From F23-B02 sp963620985 (GTDB lineage: Bacteria > Bacillota > Clostridia > Oscillospirales > Oscillospiraceae): DNA of 64,000 bases. Under the pieces are notes generated by a model. It saw only the letters and a program-made list of their open reading frames with translations. It was not told the origin of the DNA and ran no database searches. Positions 34,894 through 42,922 of the stretch are shown piece after piece (within the stretch, counting starts at the first letter, position 1; the number at the start of each line of letters is the position of its first letter). Where the stretch lies: assembly GCA_963620985.1 (NCBI GenBank), contig CAVFCI010000002.1:1-64000 (forward strand), given 5' to 3'. Both the position numbers and the translations under genes were made by a program.

Positions 34894-36501
34894 ATGGATT
34901 TTAAGAAAGCAGTAAAAGATTTCTGGTATGGCAAGCCCCATACCGCTGAAGAAGGCGGTCGCCGCCTCGGCGATCTCTACCTCCCGAAGACCGGCCTTTA
35001 CAAGCACAGAGAATGGCGCGGCGTAAAGGACACATTCTATTACTTCCATAACGTTTGGCTGTACAACTATCTGCACGTGGTCATGGACGTTATGAAGTAC
35101 GGCGGATTTATCAACGCGGTCAAGGGCGTATGGCGCTACCGCTGGGTAGGCCAGACCTATATAACCGTTATGCACTGGTTCGACCGCGGCATGGAAGGCC
35201 TGCGCGGCGAGGCTCTGCGTGCGTCACCGTGGCACTACCGCGCAATGACCAACGCGACCATATACCAGTTTATGGGTATGTTCGTCGCTGACACCAAGCT
35301 GCACGGTGGCAAGAAGAACGACGCATGGTACCACACCATGTCCATGAAGGAAACCACATGGGGCGGCATGTTCTACGGCTGGAGCGACAAGTTCAAGGCA
35401 ATCTCTCTGGAGATGATCCCCTACTTCGTCACCTGCCATGTCAACAGCCACACTGTTCACAACTACATCGACGCGGTTCAGTCCATCGGCCTGCCCGGCG
35501 ACCCCTGCCCGATGTGTCAGGCTGAGGCCGGCCTGTACGTCCTGGACGATATCCCCGACTACAGCCCGTTCGTCATCACCTGCAACGAAGCCTGCGACGG
35601 CTCCGTCGGTACCGCCATCCTTCAGGACTGGTTTGCCGATAAGCCCCTGTACGCTCTGCAGATGCCCATGCTCTTCGACGATCCCCTTGCAAAGGACTTC
35701 GTAAAGAAGGACATCGAGAAGTGCTGGAAGTTCATCGAGGATCAGACCGGCGTTCCCATGAATCTCGACCTTATGTACGAGTGCATCGAGCGCCAGAACG
35801 AGATCATGAAGTTCGAGTGGGAGAAGTGGGAGGTTGCCGCAAAGACCAATTCCTACCCCATAAACGGCGTTTCACAGGCACTGTACCGCATCTACTCCTC
35901 GCAGTTCGGCGATCTGCCCATCTGGCACGAGGTTGACGCAAAGGTCCGCCCGATCCTTGAGAAGTGCGTCCGCGAGAAGATCAACACCTTCCCCAACACC
36001 CGCCACAGAGTCATTGCATGGTCCTGCGCACCTCTGTACTACTCCAACTGGTGCACCTGGGCATACAATACCTGGGGTCTGAATGTCATCATCAACATGG
36101 ACTCTCTCATGTTCGACATGACCATCCGCACCGACAGCTACGAGAACATGCTCGACGACGTCGCTCAGTATCATATGTGGGCTCCGATGCGCCGTATGGC
36201 AGTCGGCGGCATGCACCACATCTTCGAGCTGTGGGATTACATGGAGCGCTTCAACTGCGACATGGTCGCAATGTACGACCAGCTCCAGTGCAAGGGCATG
36301 CAGGGCGTACACGGCCTGTTCGAGGATGAGTTCCGTGACAGAAACATTCCTGCGTTCTGGATCCCCCACGCACTGCCCGACAGCCGCACTGTCTCCCGTG
36401 CTGAGATCCGCCGCCTCATCAACGATTACATGAGCACCGTTATGCACGAAGAGCCTCTGGATCCTTCTCTCCTCGAGCTCGACGACGACATGACTTGGTA
36501 A
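34894..36501 (+). CDS. 2-hydroxyacyl-CoA dehydratase-type subunit (second, divergent)
   Basis: This 535-residue protein is the partner of the preceding subunit by position and overall pattern (family length is about 380-480, so it is long). The front 130 residues (YLPKTGLYKHREWRGVKDTF and a VMDVMKYGG segment) have no clear family match. Later blocks do: PGDPCPMCQAEAGLYVLDD with Cys205 and Cys208, VITCNEACDGSVGTAILQ, HRVIAWSCAPLYYSNW, and the end FEDEFRDRNIPAFWIPHALP, followed by SRAEIRRLINDYM. ATG 34894 follows GGAGGG by ten bases. Cysteine clusters differ from classic HgdA, so the cluster ligation and substrate are open. I am fairly sure of the family, not of the reaction. Confidence 0.75.
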   Translation: MDFKKAVKDFWYGKPHTAEEGGRRLGDLYLPKTGLYKHREWRGVKDTFYYFHNVWLYNYLHVVMDVMKYGGFINAVKGVWRYRWVGQTYITVMHWFDRGMEGLRGEALRASPWHYRAMTNATIYQFMGMFVADTKLHGGKKNDAWYHTMSMKETTWGGMFYGWSDKFKAISLEMIPYFVTCHVNSHTVHNYIDAVQSIGLPGDPCPMCQAEAGLYVLDDIPDYSPFVITCNEACDGSVGTAILQDWFADKPLYALQMPMLFDDPLAKDFVKKDIEKCWKFIEDQTGVPMNLDLMYECIERQNEIMKFEWEKWEVAAKTNSYPINGVSQALYRIYSSQFGDLPIWHEVDAKVRPILEKCVREKINTFPNTRHRVIAWSCAPLYYSNWCTWAYNTWGLNVIINMDSLMFDMTIRTDSYENMLDDVAQYHMWAPMRRMAVGGMHHIFELWDYMERFNCDMVAMYDQLQCKGMQGVHGLFEDEFRDRNIPAFWIPHALPDSRTVSRAEIRRLINDYMSTVMHEEPLDPSLLELDDDMTW

Positions 36502-36519
36502 TAGGGAGGAGCAGAGAAT

Positions 36520-36732
36520 ATGAAAAAGTTTGTTAAAAGAGCACTTGGCCTTGGCGCAGTTGCTTATACCGCACTGTTCGCGGTATTCTTCTTCGACCTC
36601 GACGGTAAGTTCCTGTTTAACGTAGTCGAGCCTTTCCTGAAGAATCACTACGACAACATGGAGCGCAAGGATATGCTCAAGACTCCGTACGACATGGATA
36701 AGTTCCCTAATTACAAGTACGACGAAGTCTGA
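36520..36732 (+). CDS. 70-residue single-TM microprotein in the dehydratase operon
   Basis: The product has a lysine-rich start, one hydrophobic helix (about residues 8-26, LGLGAVAYTALFAVFFF) and a soluble tail rich in Asp, Lys and Tyr (PYDMDKFPNYKYDEV). A GGGAGG site precedes ATG 36520, 18 bases after the dehydratase subunit stop. Its place between catalytic subunits and activase suggests an anchor or assembly partner, but there is no known family that I recognise. Confidence 0.72.
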   Translation: MKKFVKRALGLGAVAYTALFAVFFFDLDGKFLFNVVEPFLKNHYDNMERKDMLKTPYDMDKFPNYKYDEV

Positions 36733-36761
36733 TCCTGATATCTGAAGCACAATTTAAACCA

Positions 36762-36793
36762 ATGCCAACTCTCCGGCAACGGAGAGTTGGCAT
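36762..36793 (+). other. Perfect 14-bp stem-loop between microprotein and activase genes
   Basis: ATGCCAACTCTCCG (36762-36775) pairs perfectly with 36780-36793 around the loop GCAA. No T-run follows, so it is not a standard terminator; an mRNA-processing or stabilising element that sets the activase level is likelier. Confidence 0.6.
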
Positions 36794-36852
36794 AACAACG
36801 GATCCACATAGTTAATTAATTATTTATTGATATTAATTGGGAGGCAACACTA

Positions 36853-37650
36853 ATGAAGTATTTTGGCGGTTGTGACGTAGGCTCGACCTACACAAAGGCA
36901 GTCATTCTCGACGAGAACGGCAAGATGGTAGCAGATACCACCATCAAGAGCAAGATCAATTCCGAGGCATCCGCAGTAGCGGCAATGGCAGAGGTCTGCG
37001 AGAAGGCCGGCCTGAAGGACTCCAAGGCACTTGAGTACCTCATCGGTACCGGCTATGGCCGCAACAAGGTTCCCTTCGCCGACGAGAATATCTCCGAGAT
37101 TTCTTGCCACGCAATGGGCGTACACGTCACCGATCCTTCCGTCAAGGCGATCATCGATATCGGCGGTCAGGACGTCAAGGGCATTTCCGTTGACACCGAC
37201 GGCACCGTAAAGAACTTCGCAATGAACGACAAGTGCGCAGCAGGTACAGGCCGCTTCTTCGAGGCAATGGCACGCTCCTTCGAGATGAGCCTTCCCGAGT
37301 TTTCTAAGCTCGCACTGACCGCAAAGAACGTCATCCCCATCACCGCACAGTGCACCGTTTTCGCAGAGTCCGAGGTCATCACCCTCGTCGGCGAGGGCAA
37401 GCCCATGGACGAGATCGCAGCAGGCATCGAGATGGCAGTTGCAAAGCGCTGCTTCGTTATGGCCAAGAAGGCCGGCGCGACCGACAGCATCACCCTGACC
37501 GGCGGCTGCGCAAAGAACGACGGCCTGAAGCAGGCTATCGAGCACGTTCTGAAGCTGAAGGTCGTCAACCTCAAGACCGACCCGCAGCTCATGGGCGCTC
37601 TCGGCGCAGCAGAGTATGCACGCCAGAAGGGTCTTGCAAAGGCAAAGTAA
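36853..37650 (+). CDS. 2-hydroxyacyl-CoA dehydratase activase (HgdC/BadFG-type ATPase)
   Basis: The activase is a homodimeric [4Fe-4S] ATPase that fires electrons into the dehydratase, and so is extremely oxygen sensitive. The 265-residue protein has the ASKHA phosphate-1 loop GCDVGSTYTKAV, the IIDIGGQDVKGI segment, DKCAAGTGRFFE with Cys128, AQCTVFAESEV with Cys167 (the two cluster cysteines in HgdC numbering are 127 and 166), and LTGGCAKNDGL. GGGAGG precedes ATG 36853. It closes the operon after the two catalytic subunits and the microprotein. Confidence 0.94.
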   Translation: MKYFGGCDVGSTYTKAVILDENGKMVADTTIKSKINSEASAVAAMAEVCEKAGLKDSKALEYLIGTGYGRNKVPFADENISEISCHAMGVHVTDPSVKAIIDIGGQDVKGISVDTDGTVKNFAMNDKCAAGTGRFFEAMARSFEMSLPEFSKLALTAKNVIPITAQCTVFAESEVITLVGEGKPMDEIAAGIEMAVAKRCFVMAKKAGATDSITLTGGCAKNDGLKQAIEHVLKLKVVNLKTDPQLMGALGAAEYARQKGLAKAK

Positions 37651-37679
37651 TTTTGCAGGCGAATTAAGGCTTTAAAAAG

Positions 37680-37745
37680 TCTCTATTGCGGTGCCCGACC
37701 GGTGATGTTGTACCGGATTTGGGTGCATCGCCCTGCGGAATAAAG
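37680..37745 (+). other. Structured 3' region of the dehydratase operon
   Basis: Nested pairs, GTGCCC with GGGTGC (two wobbles) around CCGGT with ACCGG, can form between the activase stop and the terminator. I do not recognise a riboswitch class; it could be a folded 3' UTR. Confidence 0.3.
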
Positions 37746-37760
37746 GCAAATATACAAGTA

Positions 37761-37790
37761 TTAAAAGGCAGCTGAGAGGCTGCCTTTTAA
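37761..37790 (+). terminator. Terminator of the dehydratase operon
   Basis: TTAAAAGGCAGC (37761-37772) pairs with GCTGCCTTTTAA (37779-37790), loop TGAGAG. A-rich and T-rich flanks allow function on both strands. Confidence 0.82.
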
Positions 37791-37806
37791 TTTCCGCATA
37801 ACAAAC

Positions 37807-37826
37807 GCCCTGCCTTGTGGCAGGGC
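37807..37826 (-). terminator. Hairpin downstream of the LysR-symporter fusion
   Basis: GCCCTGCC and GGCAGGGC form an eight-base GC-rich stem with loop TTGT, 29 bases after the fusion's stop on the minus strand. The following T-run is poor (GTTTGTT). Confidence 0.55.
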
Positions 37827-37854
37827 ATTCGTATATTTTTTGGAGTGGGGAGTA

Positions 37855-39561
37855 TCAGTGCTTGTTGTAAACTTCCATATCCATCTTGTCGAGGCTCTTT
37901 GCAACAACGGCCGTACCGACGAGGTCGCCGACGTTGTTGAGCGTCGTGTGCGGAGGATCGATAACGGGCCAGATAGCCGCAAGGATCGGAACGAGGGTCA
38001 GCGGCATGCCGAGCACCTCAAGCAGAACGCCGGACATGACCACGCCTGCGCCCTTTACACCGGCAGCACCGATGGAAAGGATAAGGCCGAAGAACACGAA
38101 CTGGAGCGCACTTCCGAAGGTGATGGGGAAGCCGTAGAGGTTTGATGCAAAGACACAGCACAGGCCGATGAACACGGCAAAGCCGGTCATGCCCATCGTG
38201 TTGCCTAAGGGCAGCGTAAAGCCGTAAATGTTCTCGGGAATGCCGAGCTTTTCCTCACTGAGCTTGATCGAAACGGGCAGGGTAGCCGCAGAGGACGAGG
38301 TGGATGCAGCGACTATGATGGCGGGTGCTATCTTACGCAGGAAGCCGTAGCCGGACAGCTTGGTGAGAAGCCTCGTGATAAGGGGATAGACCAGAATAAG
38401 AACGATAATGCAGATCACCCAGTCGGCGGCGATAAAGACGATAACGCTCTTCATCATTTCGCCGCTGACGGTGGATACCATCGTTGCAACGAGCGAAAGA
38501 ATGCCGAAGGGCGAGAACTCAATGACGTACTCGGTGATCTTGAGCATCGTCTCGCTGCCCTCTTCTATGAACTTAATAACGGTCTTGGCCTTTTCGCCGA
38601 GCGCGAGCAGTGCAACGCCGAGGAAGAGACAGAATACGATGATCTGGAGCATGTCAGCGTTGACCATCGACTCGACAATGTTGGTCGGGAACCAGCTTAT
38701 AACGTTGTCGATGAAGCTGTACTCCTGAGCCTCGGTCGCCTCTACTCCGGTGAGCAGGTCGGTAACGCCCTTGCCGGGCTGTGCGATAAGACCGCCGACC
38801 ATGCCGAATATTGATGCGATGATAGCGGATACAACGATCCACAGCATAGCTATATTCGGCTCGAAGCCCGCGTTTCGGCAGATATTAAACCCACGCGAAT
38901 AGCTGTCGTTGCCTTCACGCAGGAACACAAAGGGAATATCGCGGAAAGGCTCGAGCCCGACGGGCTTCAAGTCGTAAATGCCGCGTATATTGCCCTCCTC
39001 GCTGCCCGGACGGAAATATGAGCCGCGCAGCTTCTCGTTCACGGAAAACGCCGCAGGAACGGCCAATATGAGCTCCTCAACGCCGAATTTGAGCGAATCG
39101 ATACCGGCTGCCTCCAGCCGGTCAACCTCCAAGGCAAAGTCAATTTTCCGCTGAAGTATGTGGCTGATGAGCTCATCGTTGCGCATTTCAAGCCAGTCAA
39201 CGCGAATGTTGGGGTATTCATTACCGAACTGCTTTATAAGCCCAGATAAAATGACCGTGCAGAAAAAGCTTGAGCCGCCGAAGCAAATGTTTCCGACAAA
39301 GCCGTTTGAGCAGTCGCGCAGATACTGCCGCATATCGTCCTCAAGCTTGAGGATCTTTTCGACCGTACTGATATAGTACTCGCCCTCTGGCGTGAGCGAG
39401 ATGGGCGTCGTTGTTCTGTCGAAAATAGTGATGCCGTAGCTGCTTTCGACCTTCTTGACCATGCAACTGAGCGACGGCTGGGACACGAACAGCTTTTCGG
39501 CAGCTTTAGAGAAGCTTTTTTCTTCATACACGGTATAGACATAGCGCATCTTTTTGAGCAT
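37855..39561 (-). CDS. In-frame fusion of a truncated LysR regulator and a truncated dicarboxylate/amino-acid:cation symporter
   Basis: The 568-residue frame starts as a LysR-type regulator: residues 1-60 form the HTH (TVYEEKSFSKAAEKLFVSQP, SLSCMVKKVES), and about 90-240 the effector domain, ending FNICRNAGFEPNIA. At about residue 243 (near 38835) it turns, without a stop, into the second three-quarters of an SDF/DctA-GltP symporter: LWIVVSAIIASIFGMVGGLI, QPGKG, then the HP1 serine-rich motif AASTSSSAATLPVSIK, PLGNTMGMTG, and the HP2 region with GVVMSGVLLEVLGM. LysR lacks about its last 55 residues and the symporter its first 90 or so (about three helices). The start has a GAGAGGAT-like site upstream. 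A deletion joining two neighbouring genes is the simplest explanation; an assembly join cannot be excluded. Function of either half is doubtful. Confidence 0.85.
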   Translation of the reverse strand: MLKKMRYVYTVYEEKSFSKAAEKLFVSQPSLSCMVKKVESSYGITIFDRTTTPISLTPEGEYYISTVEKILKLEDDMRQYLRDCSNGFVGNICFGGSSFFCTVILSGLIKQFGNEYPNIRVDWLEMRNDELISHILQRKIDFALEVDRLEAAGIDSLKFGVEELILAVPAAFSVNEKLRGSYFRPGSEEGNIRGIYDLKPVGLEPFRDIPFVFLREGNDSYSRGFNICRNAGFEPNIAMLWIVVSAIIASIFGMVGGLIAQPGKGVTDLLTGVEATEAQEYSFIDNVISWFPTNIVESMVNADMLQIIVFCLFLGVALLALGEKAKTVIKFIEEGSETMLKITEYVIEFSPFGILSLVATMVSTVSGEMMKSVIVFIAADWVICIIVLILVYPLITRLLTKLSGYGFLRKIAPAIIVAASTSSSAATLPVSIKLSEEKLGIPENIYGFTLPLGNTMGMTGFAVFIGLCCVFASNLYGFPITFGSALQFVFFGLILSIGAAGVKGAGVVMSGVLLEVLGMPLTLVPILAAIWPVIDPPHTTLNNVGDLVGTAVVAKSLDKMDMEVYNKH

Positions 39562-39605
39562 TTCCGATCCTCTCCCTCGGATTCAAAATGGTCTGATGCA
39601 AAATT

Positions 39606-39617
39606 ATACTATAGTAT
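39606..39617. promoter_or_regulatory. Perfect 12-bp palindrome in the LysR/Rrf2 intergenic region
   Basis: ATACTATAGTAT lies between the divergent LysR-fusion and Rrf2 genes. It shares the TACTA/TAGTA half-sites seen at both cysK-type promoters (42837-42867 and 45961-45991), so it could be bound by the nearby Rrf2 regulator. Confidence 0.45.
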
Positions 39618-39678
39618 CTGCGGTATATCAAATCTGTATAAAGAAAATCACTTTATTTTAGATTATATTAACTTAATC

Positions 39679-39708
39679 TTGATTTGCCTACCGGATTGGT
39701 TGTATAAT
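39679..39708 (+). promoter_or_regulatory. Promoter of the Rrf2-family gene
   Basis: TTGATT (39679-39684) and TATAAT (39703-39708) with an 18-base spacer stand just before AGAGGTG and ATG 39727. Confidence 0.65.
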
Positions 39709-39726
39709 AGAAAAGAGGTGAATCAC

Positions 39727-40152
39727 ATGATATCAACAAAGGGACGCTATGCCATACGCATACTGCTTGACCTTGCCGAGCACAGCAACGGCAGTTACAT
39801 TCCCATGAAGGAGGTCGCTGCACGTCAGGAGATATCGCTCAAATATATCGAGAAAATAATGCCCTCGCTCAGGGGCGCGGGGCTTATCGACAGCGTTCAC
39901 GGCATCGGCGGGGGCTATAGGCTCACAAAGCCGCCCGAGCGCTACAGCCTGTGGGAGATACTCAGGCTCGCCGAGGGCGACCTCGCGCCTGTGTCCTGCC
40001 TACAGGATAACGCGCCGCCCTGCCATCGCGCCGCCGAGTGCCGCACGCTGTCCGTGTGGGAGGGCTACTATGAGCTCACGAAAAATTATTTTTCCGGCAT
40101 AACGATCGCCGACCTCATGGACGCGCCCAGCGGCGGAGACTACATTATCTGA
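39727..40152 (+). CDS. Rrf2-family regulator (IscR/CymR-like)
   Basis: A 141-residue winged-helix regulator starting MISTKGRYAIRILLDLAEHS, with the recognition helix in EISLKYIEKIMPSLRGAGL and the wing at DSVHGIGGGYRLTKP. Three cysteines (SCLQDNAPPCHRAAEC, about residues 96-111) match the Fe-S ligand pattern of IscR-type members, so it may sense Fe-S status; CymR lacks them. It stands near mnmA and cysK, genes of sulfur use. The 3' end overlaps that of convergent mnmA by 13 bases. Confidence 0.9.
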   Translation: MISTKGRYAIRILLDLAEHSNGSYIPMKEVAARQEISLKYIEKIMPSLRGAGLIDSVHGIGGGYRLTKPPERYSLWEILRLAEGDLAPVSCLQDNAPPCHRAAECRTLSVWEGYYELTKNYFSGITIADLMDAPSGGDYII

Positions 40153-41201
40153 CCGCCGCCGAGCACAATGTCGCCGTCGTACAGCACTGCTGACTGACCG
40201 GGCGTTACGGCGCGCTGAGGCTCGTCAAAGCGTATGAGCGCTTCGCTTCCGCCGAGCGGAGTGACCGTTGCCGCCTGCTCCGGCTGACGGTAGCGTATCC
40301 TCACCGTGCATCTTACGGGGCTTTCCGGCGCTGCACCGCTTATCCAGTTAAAGCCGCACACGCGAGCCTCGCTCGAATACAGCCCGCTGCTTTCGCCGAG
40401 CGTCACGGTGTTTTTCTCCGCGTCGATGCGGCAGACATAGCGCCGCTCGGGGAGCGAGAGCCCCAAGCCGCGGTGCTGCCCTATCGTGTAGTGCGTAATG
40501 CCGCGGTGAGTGCCTATAGCTCTGCCGTCTGTGTCCACGAAGCTGCCCTGCGCGGCTGTTTTGCCCGTCAGACGCTCTATGGCTGCGGCGTAGTCGCCGT
40601 CGGGCACGAAGCATATATCCTGACTGTCGGGCTTGTGGGCGCTTGCAAGGCCATCTGCCTCGGCAATAGCTCGCGTTTGGCTCTTGCTGAGCTCGCCGAG
40701 CGGGAAGATGCAGCGCCCCAGCTGCTCCTGCGTGAGCATGTACAGCACATAGCTCTGATCCTTCGTCTCGTCCAGCGCCTTTTTGAGCAGGTACCTGCCG
40801 CCGTCATGCTCTATCCGTGCGTAGTGCCCCGTCGCTATCCTGTCGCAGCCGAGTATGTCCGCACGCTCGAAGAGCTTATCGAATTTCATATACCTGTTGC
40901 AGTCGATGCACGGATTCGGCGTTTGCCCCGCAAGATAGGCGGAGGCAAATTTTTTTATCACCTTTTCACGGAACGCATCCTTGAAATTGAACACATAGTA
41001 GCGCATGCCGAGCGCGAACGCAACACTGCGCGCATCCTCAATGTCGTCGAGACTGCAGCAGGTTTTGCTGCGCGAAAGCCCCGCGTCGCAGTTATCGAAA
41101 AGCTTCATCGTGCAGCCGATGCACTCGTGCCCCATGCCGCACAACAGCTTTGCGGCGACGCTGGAATCAACGCCGCCGCTCATTGCAACTAAAATCTTCA
41201 T
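40140..41201 (-). CDS. mnmA: tRNA-specific 2-thiouridylase MnmA
   Basis: MnmA thiolates U34 of tRNA Lys, Glu and Gln using sulfur passed from a cysteine desulfurase. The 353 residues contain the PP-loop AMSGGVDSSVAAKLL at the N-terminus, the first catalytic Cys in TPNPCIDCNRYMKFD, and the second in SQDICFVPDGDY, about 90 residues later, and the C-terminal beta-barrel. ATG 41201 overlaps the stop of the upstream HD gene as ATGA, giving a coupled pair. The alternative ATG 41213 has no site. Confidence 0.96.
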   Translation of the reverse strand: MKILVAMSGGVDSSVAAKLLCGMGHECIGCTMKLFDNCDAGLSRSKTCCSLDDIEDARSVAFALGMRYYVFNFKDAFREKVIKKFASAYLAGQTPNPCIDCNRYMKFDKLFERADILGCDRIATGHYARIEHDGGRYLLKKALDETKDQSYVLYMLTQEQLGRCIFPLGELSKSQTRAIAEADGLASAHKPDSQDICFVPDGDYAAAIERLTGKTAAQGSFVDTDGRAIGTHRGITHYTIGQHRGLGLSLPERRYVCRIDAEKNTVTLGESSGLYSSEARVCGFNWISGAAPESPVRCTVRIRYRQPEQAATVTPLGGSEALIRFDEPQRAVTPGQSAVLYDGDIVLGGGQIM

Positions 41202-41767
41202 TCCTCCGCCCATGTCGCTGCGGGAGTTGCGCGCATTGCGAGTATCGTGCGGCTTATGAGTTCGTCAAGGCTCCAGCCGAGCATATCCGCGCCGCGCTCG
41301 ATCACCTCGCGTGAGCAGCCTGCCGCGAAATTTGCGCTTTTGTACTTTTTCTTTACGGACTTGAGCTCCAGATCCTGAACGCTCTTCGACGGGCGCATTA
41401 TCGCAACAGCGCCTATGAGACCTGTGAGCTCGTCCGCTGCATACAGGATCTTTTCCATAAGATGCTCCGGCTCTATATCGACGGTTATCGCGTAGCCGTG
41501 GCTCGCCGTCGCATAAATGAGCCGCTCATCAAGCCCCTCCTCGCGCATGAGCTCCTGACTTTTGATGCAGTGCTGCTCGGGATAGAGCTCAAAGTCAAGG
41601 TCATGCAGCAGACCGACTACGCTCCAGAAATCGGCCTCGTCGCCGTAGCCGAGCTCGTTTGCGAAGTATTCCATAACGCCGGACACGATAAGCCCGTGCT
41701 TGATATGGAAGGGGTCGGAGTTGTACTTTTTCAAAAGCTCAAGCGCCTGTTCTTTATTTGGGATCAT
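41198..41767 (-). CDS. HD-domain hydrolase-like protein (paralogue A)
   Basis: A 189-residue HD-domain protein: HIKHGLIVSGVMEYFA, VVGLLHDLDFELYPEQHC, YATASHGYAI, and YAADELTGLIGAV give the ordered His/Asp metal ligands. It is a close paralogue of the protein at 62208-62750, sharing the whole layout down to FAAGCSREVIERGADM. It is coupled by ATGA to mnmA and starts 30 bases after cysK. HD proteins act on nucleotides or phosphate esters; the substrate is not known. The C-terminal ATPAATWAEE tail is unique to this copy. Confidence 0.88.
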   Translation of the reverse strand: MIPNKEQALELLKKYNSDPFHIKHGLIVSGVMEYFANELGYGDEADFWSVVGLLHDLDFELYPEQHCIKSQELMREEGLDERLIYATASHGYAITVDIEPEHLMEKILYAADELTGLIGAVAIMRPSKSVQDLELKSVKKKYKSANFAAGCSREVIERGADMLGWSLDELISRTILAMRATPAATWAEE

Positions 41768-41796
41768 GGGAAAAACCTCCTGCGATCAAGCTGATG

Positions 41797-42729
41797 TCAG
41801 TCCGCAAACAGCGGGGTGGAGAGGTAGCGGTCGCCGGTGTCGGGCAGGAGCACGACTATGCTTTTGCCCTCGTTCTCCGGACGCTTTGCAAGCTCTATCG
41901 CCGCCCAGACGGCAGCGCCGGAGGATATGCCGACCAGCACGCCCTCGCTCTTGCCTATGAGCTTGCCGGTGGCGAATGCATCATCGTTTTCAACGGGGAT
42001 TATCTCGTCATAGACCTTGGTGTCGAGCACCTCGGGAACAAAGCCCGCGCCGATGCCCTGTATCTTATGCGAGCCCGCAACGCCGGTCGAGAGGACTGCC
42101 GAGCTCTTGGGCTCGACTGCAACGACCTTGACCCCGGGCTTTTTGCTCTTGAGGTACTGCCCCACGCCCGTGACCGTGCCGCCCGTGCCGACACCTGCAA
42201 CGAAGATATCGACCTCGCCGTCGGTGTCGGCGAATATCTCGGGGCCGGTGGTCTCAAAATGTGCCTTGGGGTTTGCGGCGTTGACGAACTGGCCGGGGAT
42301 AAAGCTGTTCGGAGTTTCCTTTGCAAGCTCGTCGGCCCTGGCGATAGCTCCCTTCATGCCCTTCGAGCCCTCGGTGAGCACGAGCTCGGCTCCGTAGGCC
42401 TTCATAAGCTGGCGGCGCTCAACGCTCATGGTCTCGGGCATGACGATTATGATGCGGTAGCCTCTTGCGGCGGCAACGGACGCAAGCCCGATGCCGGTGT
42501 TGCCGCTGGTCGGCTCAATGATGACGGAGCCGGCGTTCAGAAGCCCCTTGGCCTCCGCGTCGTCTATCATCGCCTTTGCGATCCTGTCCTTGACAGAGCC
42601 GGCGGGGTTAAAATACTCAAGCTTTGCGAGTATCCTTGCCTTGAGGCCGAATTTCTTTTCAATGTGAGTGAGCTCGAGCAGAGGGGTCGAGCCGATAAGC
42701 TGATCAGCGGAAGTATATATTTTAGACAT
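41797..42729 (-). CDS. cysK: Cysteine synthase A (O-acetylserine sulfhydrylase)
   Basis: CysK is a PLP enzyme that makes cysteine from O-acetylserine and sulfide. The 310-residue protein has SADQLIGSTPLLELTHIEKK, the PLP lysine in NPAGSVKDRIAKAMI, EPTSGNTGIGLA, GVGTGGTVTGVGQYLK and the end GDRYLSTPLFAD. ATG 42729 has GGAG eight bases upstream. An in-frame, site-less extension of 35 codons runs up to 42834 (with two Cys and two His codons together), probably untranslated leader. The promoter has a palindromic operator and is duplicated at 45989-46017. Cys made here feeds sulfur to mnmA in the same direction. Confidence 0.96.
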   Translation of the reverse strand: MSKIYTSADQLIGSTPLLELTHIEKKFGLKARILAKLEYFNPAGSVKDRIAKAMIDDAEAKGLLNAGSVIIEPTSGNTGIGLASVAAARGYRIIIVMPETMSVERRQLMKAYGAELVLTEGSKGMKGAIARADELAKETPNSFIPGQFVNAANPKAHFETTGPEIFADTDGEVDIFVAGVGTGGTVTGVGQYLKSKKPGVKVVAVEPKSSAVLSTGVAGSHKIQGIGAGFVPEVLDTKVYDEIIPVENDDAFATGKLIGKSEGVLVGISSGAAVWAAIELAKRPENEGKSIVVLLPDTGDRYLSTPLFAD

Positions 42730-42836
42730 GATATTATCTCCTTTTTTATTAAAATGATTTTTGAATTGATGTGAGCCTAGTCCCGACATCGGAAGACAAT
42801 ATATGCAGGCATGATGATTACCTCGCTTCGGCATTA

Positions 42837-42893
42837 AATACTACTTACTTAGTAGGTTGGTAGTATTATAAGCCTCTGTTCCGCATTTGTCAA
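42837..42893 (-). promoter_or_regulatory. cysK promoter with candidate Rrf2 operator
   Basis: On the minus strand TTGACA (42888-42893) and TATAAT (42865-42870) are 17 bases apart. Overlapping and following the -10 is an inverted repeat AATACTAC (42837-42844) with GTAGTATT (42860-42867), and inside it CTACT-N5-AGTAG (42841-42855). The position predicts repression, and the nearby Rrf2 protein is the natural candidate (inference). Confidence 0.75.
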
Positions 42894-42922
42894 TAGCCTT
42901 GGGCAAAAAAATATAAAAAAAG

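Noticed and set aside
37680..37745. Structured region after the activase considered as a riboswitch
   Set aside because: It is at the 3' end of the operon, ahead of its terminator, and the next gene is on the opposite strand, so it has nothing to control downstream.
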